Assembly: GCA_039000515.1 (NCBI GenBank)
Contig: JBCFYV010001001.1
Coordinates: 3,368,358-3,432,357 of the forward strand
Source of the DNA: Timema cristinae
Taxonomy: Eukaryota > Arthropoda > Insecta > Phasmatodea > Timematidae
Direction: 5' to 3'
DNA: 64,000 bases
Both the position numbers and the translations under genes were made by a program. The notes under the pieces are model-generated. The model made no database searches, was not told the origin of the DNA, and saw nothing but the letters and a program-made list of their open reading frames with translations. Of this stretch, positions 22,463 to 33,654 are shown one piece after another (the stretch's first letter is position 1; each line of letters starts with the position of its first letter).

Positions 22463-24107
22463 CGTAGAGAGATTTAAATAGTGGATTTAGAATAAAGAGC
22501 TGGTCATATAAAGATTCATAGAGATGTAAATAGTGGATTCTGAACAATGAGCTGGTCATATAAAGATTCATAGAGATGTAAATAGTGGATTCAGAACAAT
22601 AAGCTGGTCATATAAAGATTCATAGAGATGAAATAGTGGATTCAGAACAATAAGCTGGTCATATAAAGATTCATAGAGATGTAAATAGTGGATTCAGAAC
22701 AATAGCTGGTCATATAAAGATTCATAGAGATGTAAATAGTGGATTAGAACAATAAGCTGGTCATAAAAGATCCATAGAGATGTAATTAGTGGATTTTAGA
22801 ATAATGAGCTGGTCATAAAAAGATCATAGAGATGTAATTAGTGGATTCAGAACAATAGCTGGTCATATAAAGATTCATAGAGATGTAATAGTGGTTCAGA
22901 ACATGAGCTGGTCATATAAAGATCCATAGAGATGTAAATAGTGGATTTAGAATAATAATCTGGTCATATAAAGATTCATAGAGATGTAAATAGTGGGCTC
23001 AGAACAATAAGCTGGTCATATAAAGATTCATAGAGATGTAAATAGTGGATTCAGAACAAAGCTGGTCATATAAAGATTCATAGAGATGTAAATAGTGGAT
23101 TCAGAACAATGAGCTGGTCATATAAAGATTCATAGAGATGTAAATAGTGGATTAGAATAATAAGCTGGTCATAAAAGATCCATAGAGATGTAATTAGTGG
23201 ATTCAGAACAATGAGCTGGTCATATAAAGATTCATAGAGATGTAAATAGTGGATTCAGAACAATAGCTGGTCATATAAAGATTCATAGAGATGTAATTAG
23301 TGGTTCAGAACATGAGCTGGTCATATAAAGATTCCATAGAGATGTAAATAGTGGATTTAGAAAATGAGCTGGTCATATAAAGATTCATAGAGATGTAAAT
23401 AGTGGATTCAGAACAATAAGCTGGTCATATAAAGATTCATAGAGATGTAATAGTGGTTCAGAACAATGAGCTGGTCATATAAAGATTCATAGAGATGTAA
23501 ATAGTGGATTCAGAACAATAAGCTGGTCATATAAAGATTCATAGAGATGCAAATAGTGGATTCTGAACAATGAGCTGGTCATATAAAGATTCATAGAGAT
23601 GTAAATAGTGGATTCAGAACAATAAGCTGGTCATATAAAGATTCATAGAGATGTAAATAGTGGATTTAGAATAATAAGCTGGTCATAAAAAGATCCATAG
23701 AGATGTAATTAGTGGATTCAGAACAATGAGCTGGTCATATAAAGATTCATAGAGATGTAAATAGTGGATTCAGAACAATAAGCTGGTCATATAAAGATTC
23801 ATAGAGATGTAATTAGTGGGTTCAGAACGATGAGCTGGTCATATAAAGATCCATAGAGATGTAAATAGTGGATTTAGAATAATAAGCTGGTCATAAAAAG
23901 ATCCATAGAGATGTAATTAGTGGATTCAGAACAATGAGCTGGTCATATAAAGATTCATAGAGATGTAAATAGTGGGCTCAATACAATGAGCTGGTCATAT
24001 AAAGATCCATAGAGATGTAAATAGTGGATTTAGAATAATGAGCTGGTCATATAAAGATTCATAGAGATGTAAATAGTGGATTCAGTATTATGAGACAGTC
24101 ATAGTGG
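22463..24107. repeat. 52-bp tandem array, about 31 copies
   Basis: The unit is gattcatagagatgtaaata, gtggattcagaacaataagc, tggtcatataaa. Substitution variants (agattcat / agatccat; ttcagaac / tttagaat) recur together and mark higher-order blocks. Copies between 22630 and 23350 also show many one-base losses in short homopolymers. No open frame spans the array. Confidence 0.95.
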
Positions 24108-25412
24108 TCACAGTGCTCATGCATAGACATGTAACTCTGTTGATGGGGGGGAGCTCTAATCTATAAGGTAAGAAAAAAGCGTTACGTAGTTTATGGTTCA
24201 CCCTATAGCAATATTTTGGTAGTTCTATGAACTAAACAAGCTTATAGAATTTTCAGAAACGCTACTCTTATCACAAAATGTTTAGTCTTTGTTTCCATTC
24301 ATTTCCCCTTTTTTATTAACATTACAAAGAGTTTCTTTAATTAGAGCGAGCTGTCTGTATCCAGGTTTTCAACAAAACTAAGTTCATTTCTAATATTATA
24401 AGAACTACTTCTTATAAATTTAACCTTTTCCTGGTCACCAATTGGCTACCAAGTCTTTAAAATTTAATTAAACACAAAATCAGTCATTTTGGAGATGAAA
24501 TATCTTGAATGCATTTAGATAGAGGTAGTATTGAAAATGTTGCATACATCACAATATGAAAAAATAAGGTTTCTAATTGAATAGGGATATAATAGTTAAA
24601 TTTTTCAACAAATTCATAGTAATTGATTTAAACTTGATTAATTAAACTATGATAAATTCACAGCAAAGGGGTGTCGTTTAGAAATCTCGGTTTATTTAAG
24701 AAGTGATTTGATATTTTAAAATATTCTTTTCAACAAAATGTAGGTGAAAGTTTTGACCAGTTAAAAAGTTTAAATTGTTACAAACCGTGATCATTTACAT
24801 AAAAGCCTATAAAACAATTCCACATTATCTTAAAATGTTATGTTGTGACCTTAACAAAACAAGACTATTTACTTGAGAAACGCTGTACCTAGGTTCATAA
24901 CCTTTTGATGTAAGCTCAGAAGTACAAATGTTTGCGTAAATCGTCATTGAATTTTTCTTTTTAACTTTAAATTCAAAATTAATAGTTTTTAAGTCGTCAT
25001 CAACCAGCTGATAATTTTCGGAAAACAATATTAAAACATTTCAAACTCCTTCTAAAATAATGCTGGATTTTTAAACGTCTACAACTCGTCTCACTGCTTT
25101 ACCGTGGGCCTACGTATACAGCCTTCAGAATCGGATCAACTTTCGAAAAGAAAACTTCATGTTCGAAGCTTCTTCTATCGAGTGCAGTCAATCACAAAAC
25201 CAAGTATTAAAAGTAATAAGATTTATTACACTTTTAAATAAGCCATGCGTTATAAAAAACATACTTAAAATTATGCATCAAAACAGTTTTTAACTAAACT
25301 TTACAAAAGAATAGCCATGCACATATTCCATTTTGAATATGTAGAGTAGGCCTATGTCATTCACTGCACTTTATGTTCTTACGGCTATCACCTCCTACAC
25401 ATAGCCTGATCA
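24108..25412. other. AT-rich stretch without recognised features
   Basis: The minus frame 24825-25028 has no domain. No repeats were recognised. Confidence 0.4.
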
Positions 25413-26590
25413 ATAACTTTTTGACTGTATAGTCTGTAACTTATTGACTGTATAATCCACAACTCCTTGACTCTTTGTCTATATAGTTTGTAACTCCTTT
25501 ACTGTATAGTTCATAATATCTTGACTCCATAGTCCATAACTCTTTGACTGTACAATCTGTAACTCCTTGACTGCGTAGTACATAGTTCTTTGACTGTATA
25601 ATCCATAACTTCTTGACTGTATTGTCCGTAATATCTTGATTGCTTAGCTCATAGCTCCTTGAATGTATGGTCCGTAACTCTTTGAATGTATGGTCCGTAA
25701 CTCTTTGAATGTATGGTCTGTAACTCCTTGAATGTATGGTCCGTAACTCTTTGAATATATGGTCTGTAACTCCTTGAATGTATGGTCTGTAACTCCTTGA
25801 ATGTATGGTCTGTAACTCCTTGAATGTATGGTCTGTAGTTCTTTGACTGTATAATCCATAACTTCTTGACTGTATTGTCCGTAATATCTTGATTGCTTAG
25901 CTCATAGCTCCTTGAATGTATGGTCTGTAACTCCTTGAATGTATGGTCTGTAACTCCTTGAATGTATGGTCTGTAGTTCTTTGACTGTATAATCCATAAC
26001 TTCTTGACTGTATTGTCCGTAATATCTTGATTGCTTAGCTCATAGCTCCTTGAATGTATGGTCTGTAACTCCTTGAATGTATGGTCTGTAACTCCTTGAA
26101 TGTATGGTCTGTAACTCCTTGAATGTATGGTCTGTAGATCTTTGACTGTATAATCCATAGTTCCTTGACTTTAAATGTCGTAATTTTTTTAGCACCACGT
26201 CATACTAACCATTTGGGTTATACTATGCTTATGTACAATACTAACTACGCTAATGGTTTAAGAATGAGTAGTGTTGAATTTATAGGAAGTGTATGTATCC
26301 GCATTTGCGTGCAGAGTGTGGGAAAACCATTTAGTAAAAACCACCCTTGGTACACCCAACCAGGATCGAATCCCGATTTCCCTATCATCGGCCGTTTCGT
26401 TTATTGCGATAGTAGTATCTTAGAACATGTGGCCACCGCAGCGAGCTTTAGTCCTTAATTCCTTGACTTTATAGTCCGTAGGGTGTAGACTAACTCCTTG
26501 CCTTAAAAGTCCATAACTATTTTACTTTATAGTCCTTAACACACGTTTAGTCCTTAATATATTATTGTACTCTCAATGTCCTTAATCACG
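25413..26590. repeat. 23-bp minisatellite with 138-bp higher-order unit, split by a SINE
   Basis: The core unit is tgaatgtatggtctgtaact plus cct. In 25575-26160 six units form a 138-bp block (gttctttgactg... at 25838 and 25976). Since 3 x 23 = 69 bp, long minus-strand frames (25644-25859, 25649-26158) stay open by arithmetic and are not genes. The edges (25413-25570 and 26447-26590) are more diverged. A SINE interrupts the array at 26187-26446. Confidence 0.93.
26187..26446 (-). mobile_element. SINE family B, old subfamily inside the 23-bp array (B7)
   Basis: The reverse copy has the 3' module (agcaccacgtcatactaacc), body (cgcatttgcgtgcagagtgt), B-box complement (ggatcgaatcccgattt) and head complement (gtggccaccgcagcgagc). 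The array resumes directly after it. The plus frame 26165-26458 is a by-product. Confidence 0.85.
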
Positions 26591-26765
26591 TGATTCTGTT
26601 TCAAACAATGGGAACGTAGAAGACTTTATCCAATCATACTCACCGAATTAAAAAAATTATCAAGTGCTATAAATACAATCAACATATTCTTGTTTTTATT
26701 TTTTACTTGTTGCTTGTATTTAAAATAACGATAACTTTACTATTAAAGTTGTCTATGAATTGATA

Positions 26766-26935
26766 TTACAGGTAGATAAATAAAGTATAGTAGTCTACGT
26801 TTAGAAAATGGCGACTGTTTCCTTTACTATCACTGATACTATCATTTAGATTCAAATATAGTTCTTTTATTTATCTACCTGTGATTGATTCTCCTTGGCA
26901 TTTTGTAATAATGGTCTTTGAGAAAGTGTAACGTT
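26766..26935 (+). mobile_element. LINE 3'-end fragment (same family as 33660-34160)
   Basis: gtttagaaaatggcgactgt, ttcctttactatcactgata, then later atttatctacctgtgattga and ctccttggcat match 34008-34150 in order. There the sequence directly follows a LINE ORF2 tail, so this piece is read as a 3'-UTR fragment of that family. Confidence 0.6.
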
Positions 26936-27176
26936 CTGGATTTACGTTACCGCGATGGGTGCCTATTGAAGAATTATGATTAATACACTTTTCATTTTGA
27001 CATGTTTTTTATTGCTGAATCAGTTTAATTAATGAGAAAATAGATCATATCGAAATATATACGCGGGCTAGCGCGGACAGGTGTTGCTAGACGCCAAGTG
27101 AGTTCTGTCAGTATTGGACACCAACTGCCAACTGCCTTTAAGTTGCACAATTCTTTGTATATATTCCTTGGTCATG

Positions 27177-27336
27177 GAAGCTTCGAGAAGGTTTAGTTTA
27201 GAAAAACAAAATACAAGACAAAAACATCTCTGTGTTACTCGAAGCTTCGAGAGCCGGAAAATGACTCAAGTTACATTTTAAAATCTCTCTTCGAACCTTC
27301 GAGAAGAGGAAGTTACTATTTGAAAAAATATATATT
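27177..27336 (+). promoter_or_regulatory. Heat-shock-element-like cluster with TATA-like box
   Basis: Three blocks fit the alternating GAA/TTC pattern of heat-shock factor sites. They are gaagcttcgagaag (27177-27190), gaagcttcgagag (27241-27253) and ttcgaacc-ttcgagaag (27290-27306). A TATA-like aatatatatt lies at 27327-27336, about 20 bp after the last site. A CACGTG E-box (27359) and a perfect CRE tgacgtca (27367-27374) follow. No heat-shock gene is visible downstream, so it may be a gene-less promoter, part of a repeat, or chance. Confidence 0.4.
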
Positions 27337-27374
27337 GTCAAACTGACTTGGCTGGTGTCACGTGCGTGACGTCA

Positions 27375-28180
27375 CTGATTAGTGGCTTTTGCCTTCTTAG
27401 AGGAAGAAGTGCTTTAAGCGCCATTTAATATACTATATAATTTAAATGAAATAAGACGTTTATAAAATTAGGACGATATTATTGTCAATGCTTTCACATA
27501 CTTTTTAGGGGCAAATCAGTTACATTACAAAAGTTAAAGTTGATCTAACTTCTATGAGAGTGTTATGGACTACGAACTTACGGATAAGTAATATGTGGTC
27601 AAGGCTTTAGGCAAGAGGAGAAGAAGAGTCTAATATTACAAAAAACGGGCAATTACTAGAGATAAAATTTGCATACATATCTTGGACCATTCTCATAAAT
27701 ATATTGAACTAAAATTTAATTAGGGAGGAGCTTTTAGAAAATACAAACATATTTTGTTGCTGTCAATATTGATAATATTTTACTATAGTAGGTCTAGACC
27801 TATTATTGTTATTTTATATTTATTGATAATATCTATCAAAATTGACAGTTACAGATTACATGACTTGACGTATGAATATACCTATACAAAATAGTTTAGG
27901 ACTCGCTAAGTAAAAATTGCCCAAAAATCTCTCCGTTGAAATCTGTTGCCAGCAAGGCCATTTAAAGAGATGGCGATTAATGCTCTTTACTGACCAAATT
28001 ATCGAGCGAACACAAATCTTGTAGCCTGTGACATGTCATGTGGCCTGAAACATAAATTAGTTTATGTATTTTAGTTAGAGTATTAAAACCTAAATTAATA
28101 AACTCTACAAAAGGAAAGAAACATCTGTACAAATAATCTAGCTGTGACCACTTCGATTAACATTTTATTTATTAAATAAA
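27375..28180. other. AT-rich stretch with one dispersed repeat
   Basis: 27758-27900 (gctgtcaatattgataatat, ttactat..., ttgataatatctatcaaa, gacgtatgaatat) matches 55215-55345 in order and orientation. It is an unclassified dispersed repeat. No gene was seen. Confidence 0.5.
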
Positions 28181-28806
28181 ATACAGGTTAAGACTTCGAA
28201 AAAATCTAAGGTCAATAAAGAGGTAAAAGGATATTATACTAAAGAAAATAAAAAATATTAAAAATTTAAAGTAATTAACAGGTTAAAACCATAAATATTT
28301 AATATTGATAAAAATTCAAGCAGCGCTTTCGATAACATTAAAATATATGAGATAGAAATAATATGATTAAAAAATAATCGTGACATAACATTATCAAGTC
28401 AAATGGTGACCATCAACCAGAAGAATAAATACATGAAAACATATTAAAATAATTAATAACAGAAATGAATTGAGGAACAATACAATTAATATTTAAACAT
28501 TAAGATGGCAAATTTGAATGGAGTAACCAAGGGAAAGTATTGTATTACAGGAAATATAATTAATATGACATAAGGCTTAATACGTGACAAGCTATTAATA
28601 ATGTTCAGTGTTTAAATAGAGATATGAAGTCTTTAACTTGATTTGAATTCCGTTAGTCTTTGGGCAAGTGTCAGCAATTTAGAAGCCGATTAAACTTTGG
28701 CCGACATGTTTCGGTGCGTGTGTACCATATTCATGGGGCTGTAAAAATGAAATTAAAGACTATTAAAACTATTGACCTTAGATTTTTTCGAAGTCTTAAC
28801 CTGTAT
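28181..28806. mobile_element. Unclassified element bounded by a perfect 37-bp inverted repeat
   Basis: The 37 bases at 28181-28217 (starting atacaggttaagacttcg) are the exact reverse complement of 28770-28806. The AT-rich interior has no recognisable protein. Near the right arm, gccgacatgtttcggtgcgt, then gtgtaccatattcatgggg, resembles motifs seen in arthropod Penelope-type repeats. No TSD is obvious: the flanks are taaataaa and tataactg. A MITE or a degraded Penelope-like copy are both possible. Confidence 0.65.
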
Positions 28807-29141
28807 TATAACTGCTCGTTACTTTTTTCAAGTTTAGAATGTTTTCTAAAATGATTTATTAAATAAAATGTGAAATGTGTTTGAGTGAGTGTGTGTGTGT
28901 GTGTGTGCGTGCGTGGTACACAATCACTCATTTATATGTAAATTTAAAAAGTATGTTCTAATTATAAGTGTAATTTAGTATTTTAATTTTAGAAATTAAC
29001 TATCGGTTGAAAAGTTAACCACACCTTGAAGTGAAGTCAAGAAAAAGTAATAAACTAATAAGAAATTTCCAACTGTTCAATAATTTGTGGTTGATGGTAA
29101 ATATATACTGTAAGTGTTCATAGCGATTATAAGTCAATACA
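28807..29141. other. AT-rich stretch with (GT)n
   Basis: A (GT)n microsatellite lies near 28889-28910. No gene was recognised. Confidence 0.5.
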
Positions 29142-29143
29142 TA

Positions 29144-29175
<32 letters not shown>

Positions 29176-29350
29176 GCACCGCGTCTTACTACCCGTTCGG
29201 GTTATACGCACTTACGCTAATGTGTAATGGTAGGGTGATTGTGAGATGAAATGAAGGAACTACAGTTTAACGTGGGATCCGAACCACGGTGGAGGCCTGG
29301 CATTCCCCACATTCACAAGATGTCTTGTCAGAGGTGAAGGAAGGGTTTGG
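29142..29350 (-). mobile_element. SINE family A, 5'-truncated reverse copy (A5)
   Basis: The (ATT)n tail complement is followed by the 3' module (agcaccgcgtcttactaccc) and body up to gaggtgaaggaagggtttgg. The tRNA head is absent. The frame 29289-29537 is a by-product. Confidence 0.88.
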
Positions 29351-29686
29351 CACTATTATCAAAAGACCAGAAGTACCCGACGTTGTCCTAGGTAACCACA
29401 CATTGTATTTACGTGGTTACACCTGGCAACTCTTATTTTATTTATACCGACCCAGATTTAGAGAATTTATTGACAAATCAAAGACAAATTTTAAAATTCC
29501 GGCTACGTGTTCGAGCATAGGGGCTCCTAATTTTTAAATTTCAGACCTTTGCGTGCTGTAGATATCGTCCAATAGTCATGACAGACAAACCCTTCATTTC
29601 ATTAGTATAGATCAGTGGTTCTCAATAGGTGGCCCGCGAAGTATGTAAATCTGGGCCGCGGTAAAAATTAAATTGAAAAAATATAT

Positions 29687-29929
29687 ATGACTAGCTATCC
29701 AAATTGTAATAAACTTGCAATTCTAATTTTAACAATGTTTGAGTTTACCTACAATTGTGAATCTAGCTTCTCTGACATGAACAATATAAAAAATTATTAC
29801 AGGAACAAATTAACAGATGTTCATGTTGAAAACGCCCAGATTAGCAACCACATCCTATATATATATACACTCCAGATTTTAAACAAATTGTTGAAGAAAT
29901 CACCCTCATTTTTCTCATTAGTTTCTTGA
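29687..29929 (+). pseudogene. hAT transposase C-terminal dimerisation region (fragment)
   Basis: The 80-codon frame shows Y-P-N-C-N-K-L-A-I-L, then F-E-F-T-Y-N-C-E-S-S-F-S-D-M-N-N-I-K-N-Y-Y-R-N-K-L. This is the conserved end of hAT transposases (pattern Y-x-C-E-x-x-F-S-x-M-N-x-I-K-x-x-x-R-N-x-L), needed for dimer formation. The zinc-finger (BED) and RNase-H-like catalytic parts are missing, although full proteins are 500-700 residues. The GTG-like start in the frame is not meaningful. Position inside the TIRs at 29613 and 30408 supports a deletion derivative rather than a host gene. Confidence 0.8.
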
Positions 29930-30031
29930 TAATTAACGTAAAGTTTGTTTTATAATTTATATTTTATAAATCCTAAAGTAAAAATAGTATTCATAATATT
30001 ATGAGGTAAGTTAATTAGTTTTCATGTTGAG

Positions 30032-30289
30032 ACCCGCCTCGGTGGCGTAGTTGGCTAACGCGCTTGTCGTGTTGAGCTTGACTGCTGAGGACGGGGAGAT
30101 CGAGGTTCGAATCTCGGTCGGGTGAACTGGGGGTGGTTTTTCTTAAATGGTTTTCCACTCTCCCTCCACGCAAATGCGGGTTTACTTCCTCTAATTCAAC
30201 CTTCCCAATTCCTAATCCATTAGAGTAATTAGTACTTAAAGCGTATAACCCGAACGGGTAGTAAGACGCGGTGCTAAATATTATTATTA
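30032..30289 (+). mobile_element. SINE family B, young full length inside the hAT element (B8)
   Basis: acccgcctcggtggcgtagt, then tggctaacgcgc (A-box), gaggttcgaatctc (B-box), body, acccgaacgggtagtaagac and (ATT)n are all present. The 11-bp TSD ttcatgttgag is at 30021-30031 and 30290-30300. It is nearly identical to B6, B15 and B17. Confidence 0.93.
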
Positions 30290-30416
30290 TTCATGTTGAG
30301 TACATTGTGTAGATTATCCAAATTAAGTTTTCACACCCTCTGGCCCAGTCCATGAAAAAAGATATAAGCCAGCCGCGGCCCGCACTTAGAAGTAATTGAG
30401 AACCACTGATATAGAG

Positions 30417-30864
30417 GATAGAAGATAGAGAAAAAATATAGAATATAGAAGAAGACGATTACTTTGCAACTTAACTTCAAATGTACTGTACTGTAAATTA
30501 AATAAAAAGAAAGCTTTTCCCTTTGTTTAATCACTCATTAGGAAAGGCTAAATTAATTTAATAAGATCTGAAATGTAATTTGTAATAACCTCCAGCTCAG
30601 TATTTTTCAAAGTGTGGTCCTCGGACCACTGGTGGTTCGTGGTGGCATTTCATGTGGTCTTTAGGATCCCAAGAAGTTTTGTAGTAAAAATGAAGGAAAG
30701 AAGTCGATCACATATATCCTTCTTACACTAATACAATAATTTGAAATGATAATTATAAAATACCCATACTATGCTCTATTTCCTTTCTCGATAGATACAA
30801 ATCACATATAAAGAAAGTCGGCACCAACCTTAAGTCAACAAATCTGAACAAATGTTTACCAAAA
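30417..30864. other. Unassigned stretch
   Basis: tcaaagtgtggtcctcggac near 30606 resembles hAT termini (with ccactggtggttcgtggtgg), a possible further hAT end without a partner. The last 10 bases are the left TSD of the next SINE. Confidence 0.35.
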
Positions 30865-31136
30865 TAGGTGACCTGGCGGTCTAGGGTAGGTGTCGGACTT
30901 CTGTGCTGGGGTCGGGGTTCAATCCTCAGTACCGGCACAAATTTAACTGATTACCAAACCCTTCCTTCACCTTTGACAATACATCTTGTGAATGTGGGGA
31001 ATGCCGGGCCTCCACCGTGGTTCGGATTCCACGTTAAACTGTAGGTCCTCCATTTATCTAACAATCACCCTACCATTACACATTAGCGTAAGTGCGTATA
31101 ACCCGAAAGGGTAGTAAGACGTGGTGCTAATAATAA
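30865..31136 (+). mobile_element. SINE family A, full length (A6)
   Basis: Head (ggtgacctggcggtctaggg), B-box (gggttcaatcctcag), body, 3' module (acccgaaagggtagtaagac) and short (TAA)n are present. The 10-bp TSD tttaccaaaa is at 30855-30864 and 31137-31146. Confidence 0.92.
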
Positions 31137-31146
31137 TTTACCAAAA

Positions 31147-32173
31147 ATTTATAGGTTTAAAGTGTTAGAAATAATCAAACTATTACTTAGGACCTAGGCC
31201 TACTAACTAGTCCAGTGTAGGCCTAAATACATGATATTTTGTTTTGAGATTTAATTTTATAAATTAATGCATGTCTTGTATCTATAGTTGCATGAATAAG
31301 GTTTCTTCTGTCTAACTTTCCACCCCCTCTCCCCCTTTATGCCAGGACCCGGTGGTTCCTCAGTACGCATAGCTTCCAATTGGTGGACCTCCATAACCAA
31401 TCCTGCCCGTAGTGTTGATTACTGACGCCAGATACAGTTGAAACAAAATAAACTAAGATGTGACACACGATAAAGTGTCTTATAACATTTCTGATGAATA
31501 TTTTTTGTTGACATTGTTAAGGCGGGCCTCGTAGAGTTCATGGCTGAAGAACCTGTGGCCCGCGTGCCTAGACTGGCGCGGCATTCACTGCTGTCACAAG
31601 TTATGTTAGCTTTATTTGACCGATGAAGCTGTACAAATAGTAAATTATCATCACTATTACCGGACTACTTGGTCAGTGAATATTTCTTATGACAATAATT
31701 CAAAAGTATTCACTAATAAGTTTACATAGAACGCTTCTATTTTCCTACGGATAGCCCAGACGGACAATTTAGTATAGAAGGCAGTTTGCCCTAATATAGC
31801 TACATATTTATCGTTATATATATATATATATATATATATATGTCTTTATATATATCAAACTATCTCGATATACCGGCTGTTTCCTAGTTATTAAGATGGC
31901 CGCTGTTCTGTAATGATATTCCTCATGCTTTTCATTTTCTTAATGTTTTATTCACCAAATAGCAAATAAATTTGATAAAAATGGGAAAAAATCAACTCAG
32001 TAAATAAAAATAGAGAAAGAATTGTTCAATTAATTTTGATACACAAGCCTTAAATAGTAGTTTGATACTTGAAATATATCGATAGTTATTGATCGACATA
32101 TTGATATAAATAAGTCGATATATTTTATATTGATGTAGGTCTATAGTTTCTACCCCTTGTAGTAATATCTGTG
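31147..32173. other. 1-kb stretch without recognised gene; (TA)n
   Basis: A (TA)n microsatellite lies near 31817-31842. Short cgatat motifs near 31860-32110 recur irregularly. No domain was seen. Confidence 0.45.
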
Positions 32174-32406
32174 TAACTCGCTTCGGTGGTCACGTGGTCT
32201 AGAGCACTACTCTCGCAATATACTATACTGCCAATGGCAGGGAGATCGTGGTTCGATCCCAGATGTAGTGAGGATGATTTTCCTAAATGTTTTCCCCCAC
32301 TTTCTCCAAGCAAATGCAGGTACACTTCCACTAAATTCAACCTTCCTCATCCCTAACCCATTAGCGTACAGCCAGAATGGGTAGGTACCTAGACGTGGTG
32401 CCAAGA
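32174..32406 (+). mobile_element. SINE family B, old subfamily (B9)
   Basis: ctcgcttcggtggtcacgtg, then gtctagagca (A-box), tcgtggttcgatccc (B-box), body (caaatgcaggtacacttcca) and 3' module (agccagaatgggtaggtacc) are present. The tail is lost. Confidence 0.82.
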
Positions 32407-32873
32407 AAAAGGTCCATGTAGACCTACGTAAAAATAAAAACTATTGGATTCTCCATTTTTGAATAATTTTTTTAAATGTAATAATTATAATTATGATTTT
32501 GCTACTCAAAACCCCTATCGGCATGCGCAAGAACTTATTTGTAAATTATCGACAACTTGGGCAAGCACTCTTAAAAGGTCTTACAACCCTGGTTTGGTAA
32601 GCTCGCGGTAATTCATTCTTTTCCGACAAATTAAACATCACTGTAATCGGCTTTGTGTTCCTCAGCCCAACAGATAGATAATCTCAACATGAGTGAAGCC
32701 GAGTTACGACTTTTGTTAAAGTGACAAAACATAATTACCTCGACTGATAATTTCAGACATAATTACCCTCAACAGATTACGTTGATCCTACTAAACGTAT
32801 TTGAGCTTTAAAGTGGTCGACATTTCAAACAAAAAAAGGTCGGGGCTTGGTTGATAATTATTTATTTATTTTG
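32407..32873. other. Unassigned AT-rich stretch
   Basis: No gene or repeat family was recognised. Confidence 0.4.
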
Positions 32874-32908
32874 TTCACCACGTCTCACCAACCGCCCTGG
32901 CTATACGC

Positions 32909-32940
<32 letters not shown>

Positions 32941-33135
32941 TATATATACATTAAGGAAATGGCGTAAGAATGAAGAAGGTTGAATTTATAATTAAAGTAC
33001 CCGCATTTTCCTGTAATGAAGTGAGTAAACCACTTATCAAAAACCACCCTCAGTACACTAGGCTGGGACTAAAATCACGACCACGACCATGGTAAGTATA
33101 TTGTGAGGGTGACGCCCTAAACAGTGTGACCATCC
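32874..33135 (-). mobile_element. SINE family B, old subfamily with expanded (AT)n (B10)
   Basis: The reversed 3' module (caccacgtctcaccaaccgc) is followed by cgcatatatat, where the normal tatatacta of this subfamily has grown into an (AT)n microsatellite of about 40 bp. Body and head follow, ending in gtgtgaccatcctc. Confidence 0.78.
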
Positions 33136-33454
33136 TCATGTAAATTCCTTATGTTATATTTGCCAACTAAATTACACCCGTATTTAGGGATATTGAAACA
33201 CATTTTACTTATAAATATTTGGTGCTGTTAGCCCACGTTGGAACAGCGCTTCTGAACTCGGAATAATTCCTAGTCCACCACCACATAAACCAGCTTTTCC
33301 ACCACGTTAGGGTTAAAGCCTCGTCAACATAAGCCATAACTCCTGATCCTAATACTGTAATCCATAGTTCCTTTTGATTTCTGATTGCGTGCATTCTCCG
33401 TGACCTCACGTGTTATCGTGTCAACCAATTAAACAGCTAATACTTTGTCCAAAT
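33136..33454. other. Unassigned stretch
   Basis: The minus frame 33209-33409 is rich in W but has no recognisable domain. Confidence 0.35.
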
Positions 33455-33623
33455 GTATTCAGAGGAAGTGAATCCGCATTTACGTAGAGGGAGTATGAAA
33501 AACTATGTTAAAAAAAAACTTTCAGTACACCTGACCGAGGTTCGAACCTCAATCTCCCCGTCATCGACAGTCTAGTCTACTGTGAGAGTTGCGCCTTAGA
33601 CCATGTGTCCACCAAAGTGGGCT
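33455..33623 (-). mobile_element. SINE family B, old, lacking the 3' module (B11)
   Basis: Body (cgcatttacgtagagggagt), B-box complement (gaggttcgaacctcaatctc) and head complement (gccttagaccatgtgtccac) are present. The 3' module and tail are absent. Confidence 0.75.
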
Positions 33624-33654
33624 TTAATATAAGTTATCAAAATTTTCTATGAAT

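Larger units (their letters stand above)
29613..30408 (+). mobile_element. hAT transposon, internally deleted, carrying a SINE
   Basis: The left terminus cagtggttctcaat is perfectly inverted at the right end (attgagaaccactg, 30395-30408). Flanking 8-bp sites gtatagat (29605-29612) and atatagag (30409-30416) share the core tataga. This is the terminal motif and TSD length of hAT elements of the Charlie type. Subterminal ggcccgcg motifs also lie near both ends. The interior keeps only the transposase C-terminal region, and a family B SINE occupies 30032-30289. Confidence 0.85.
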
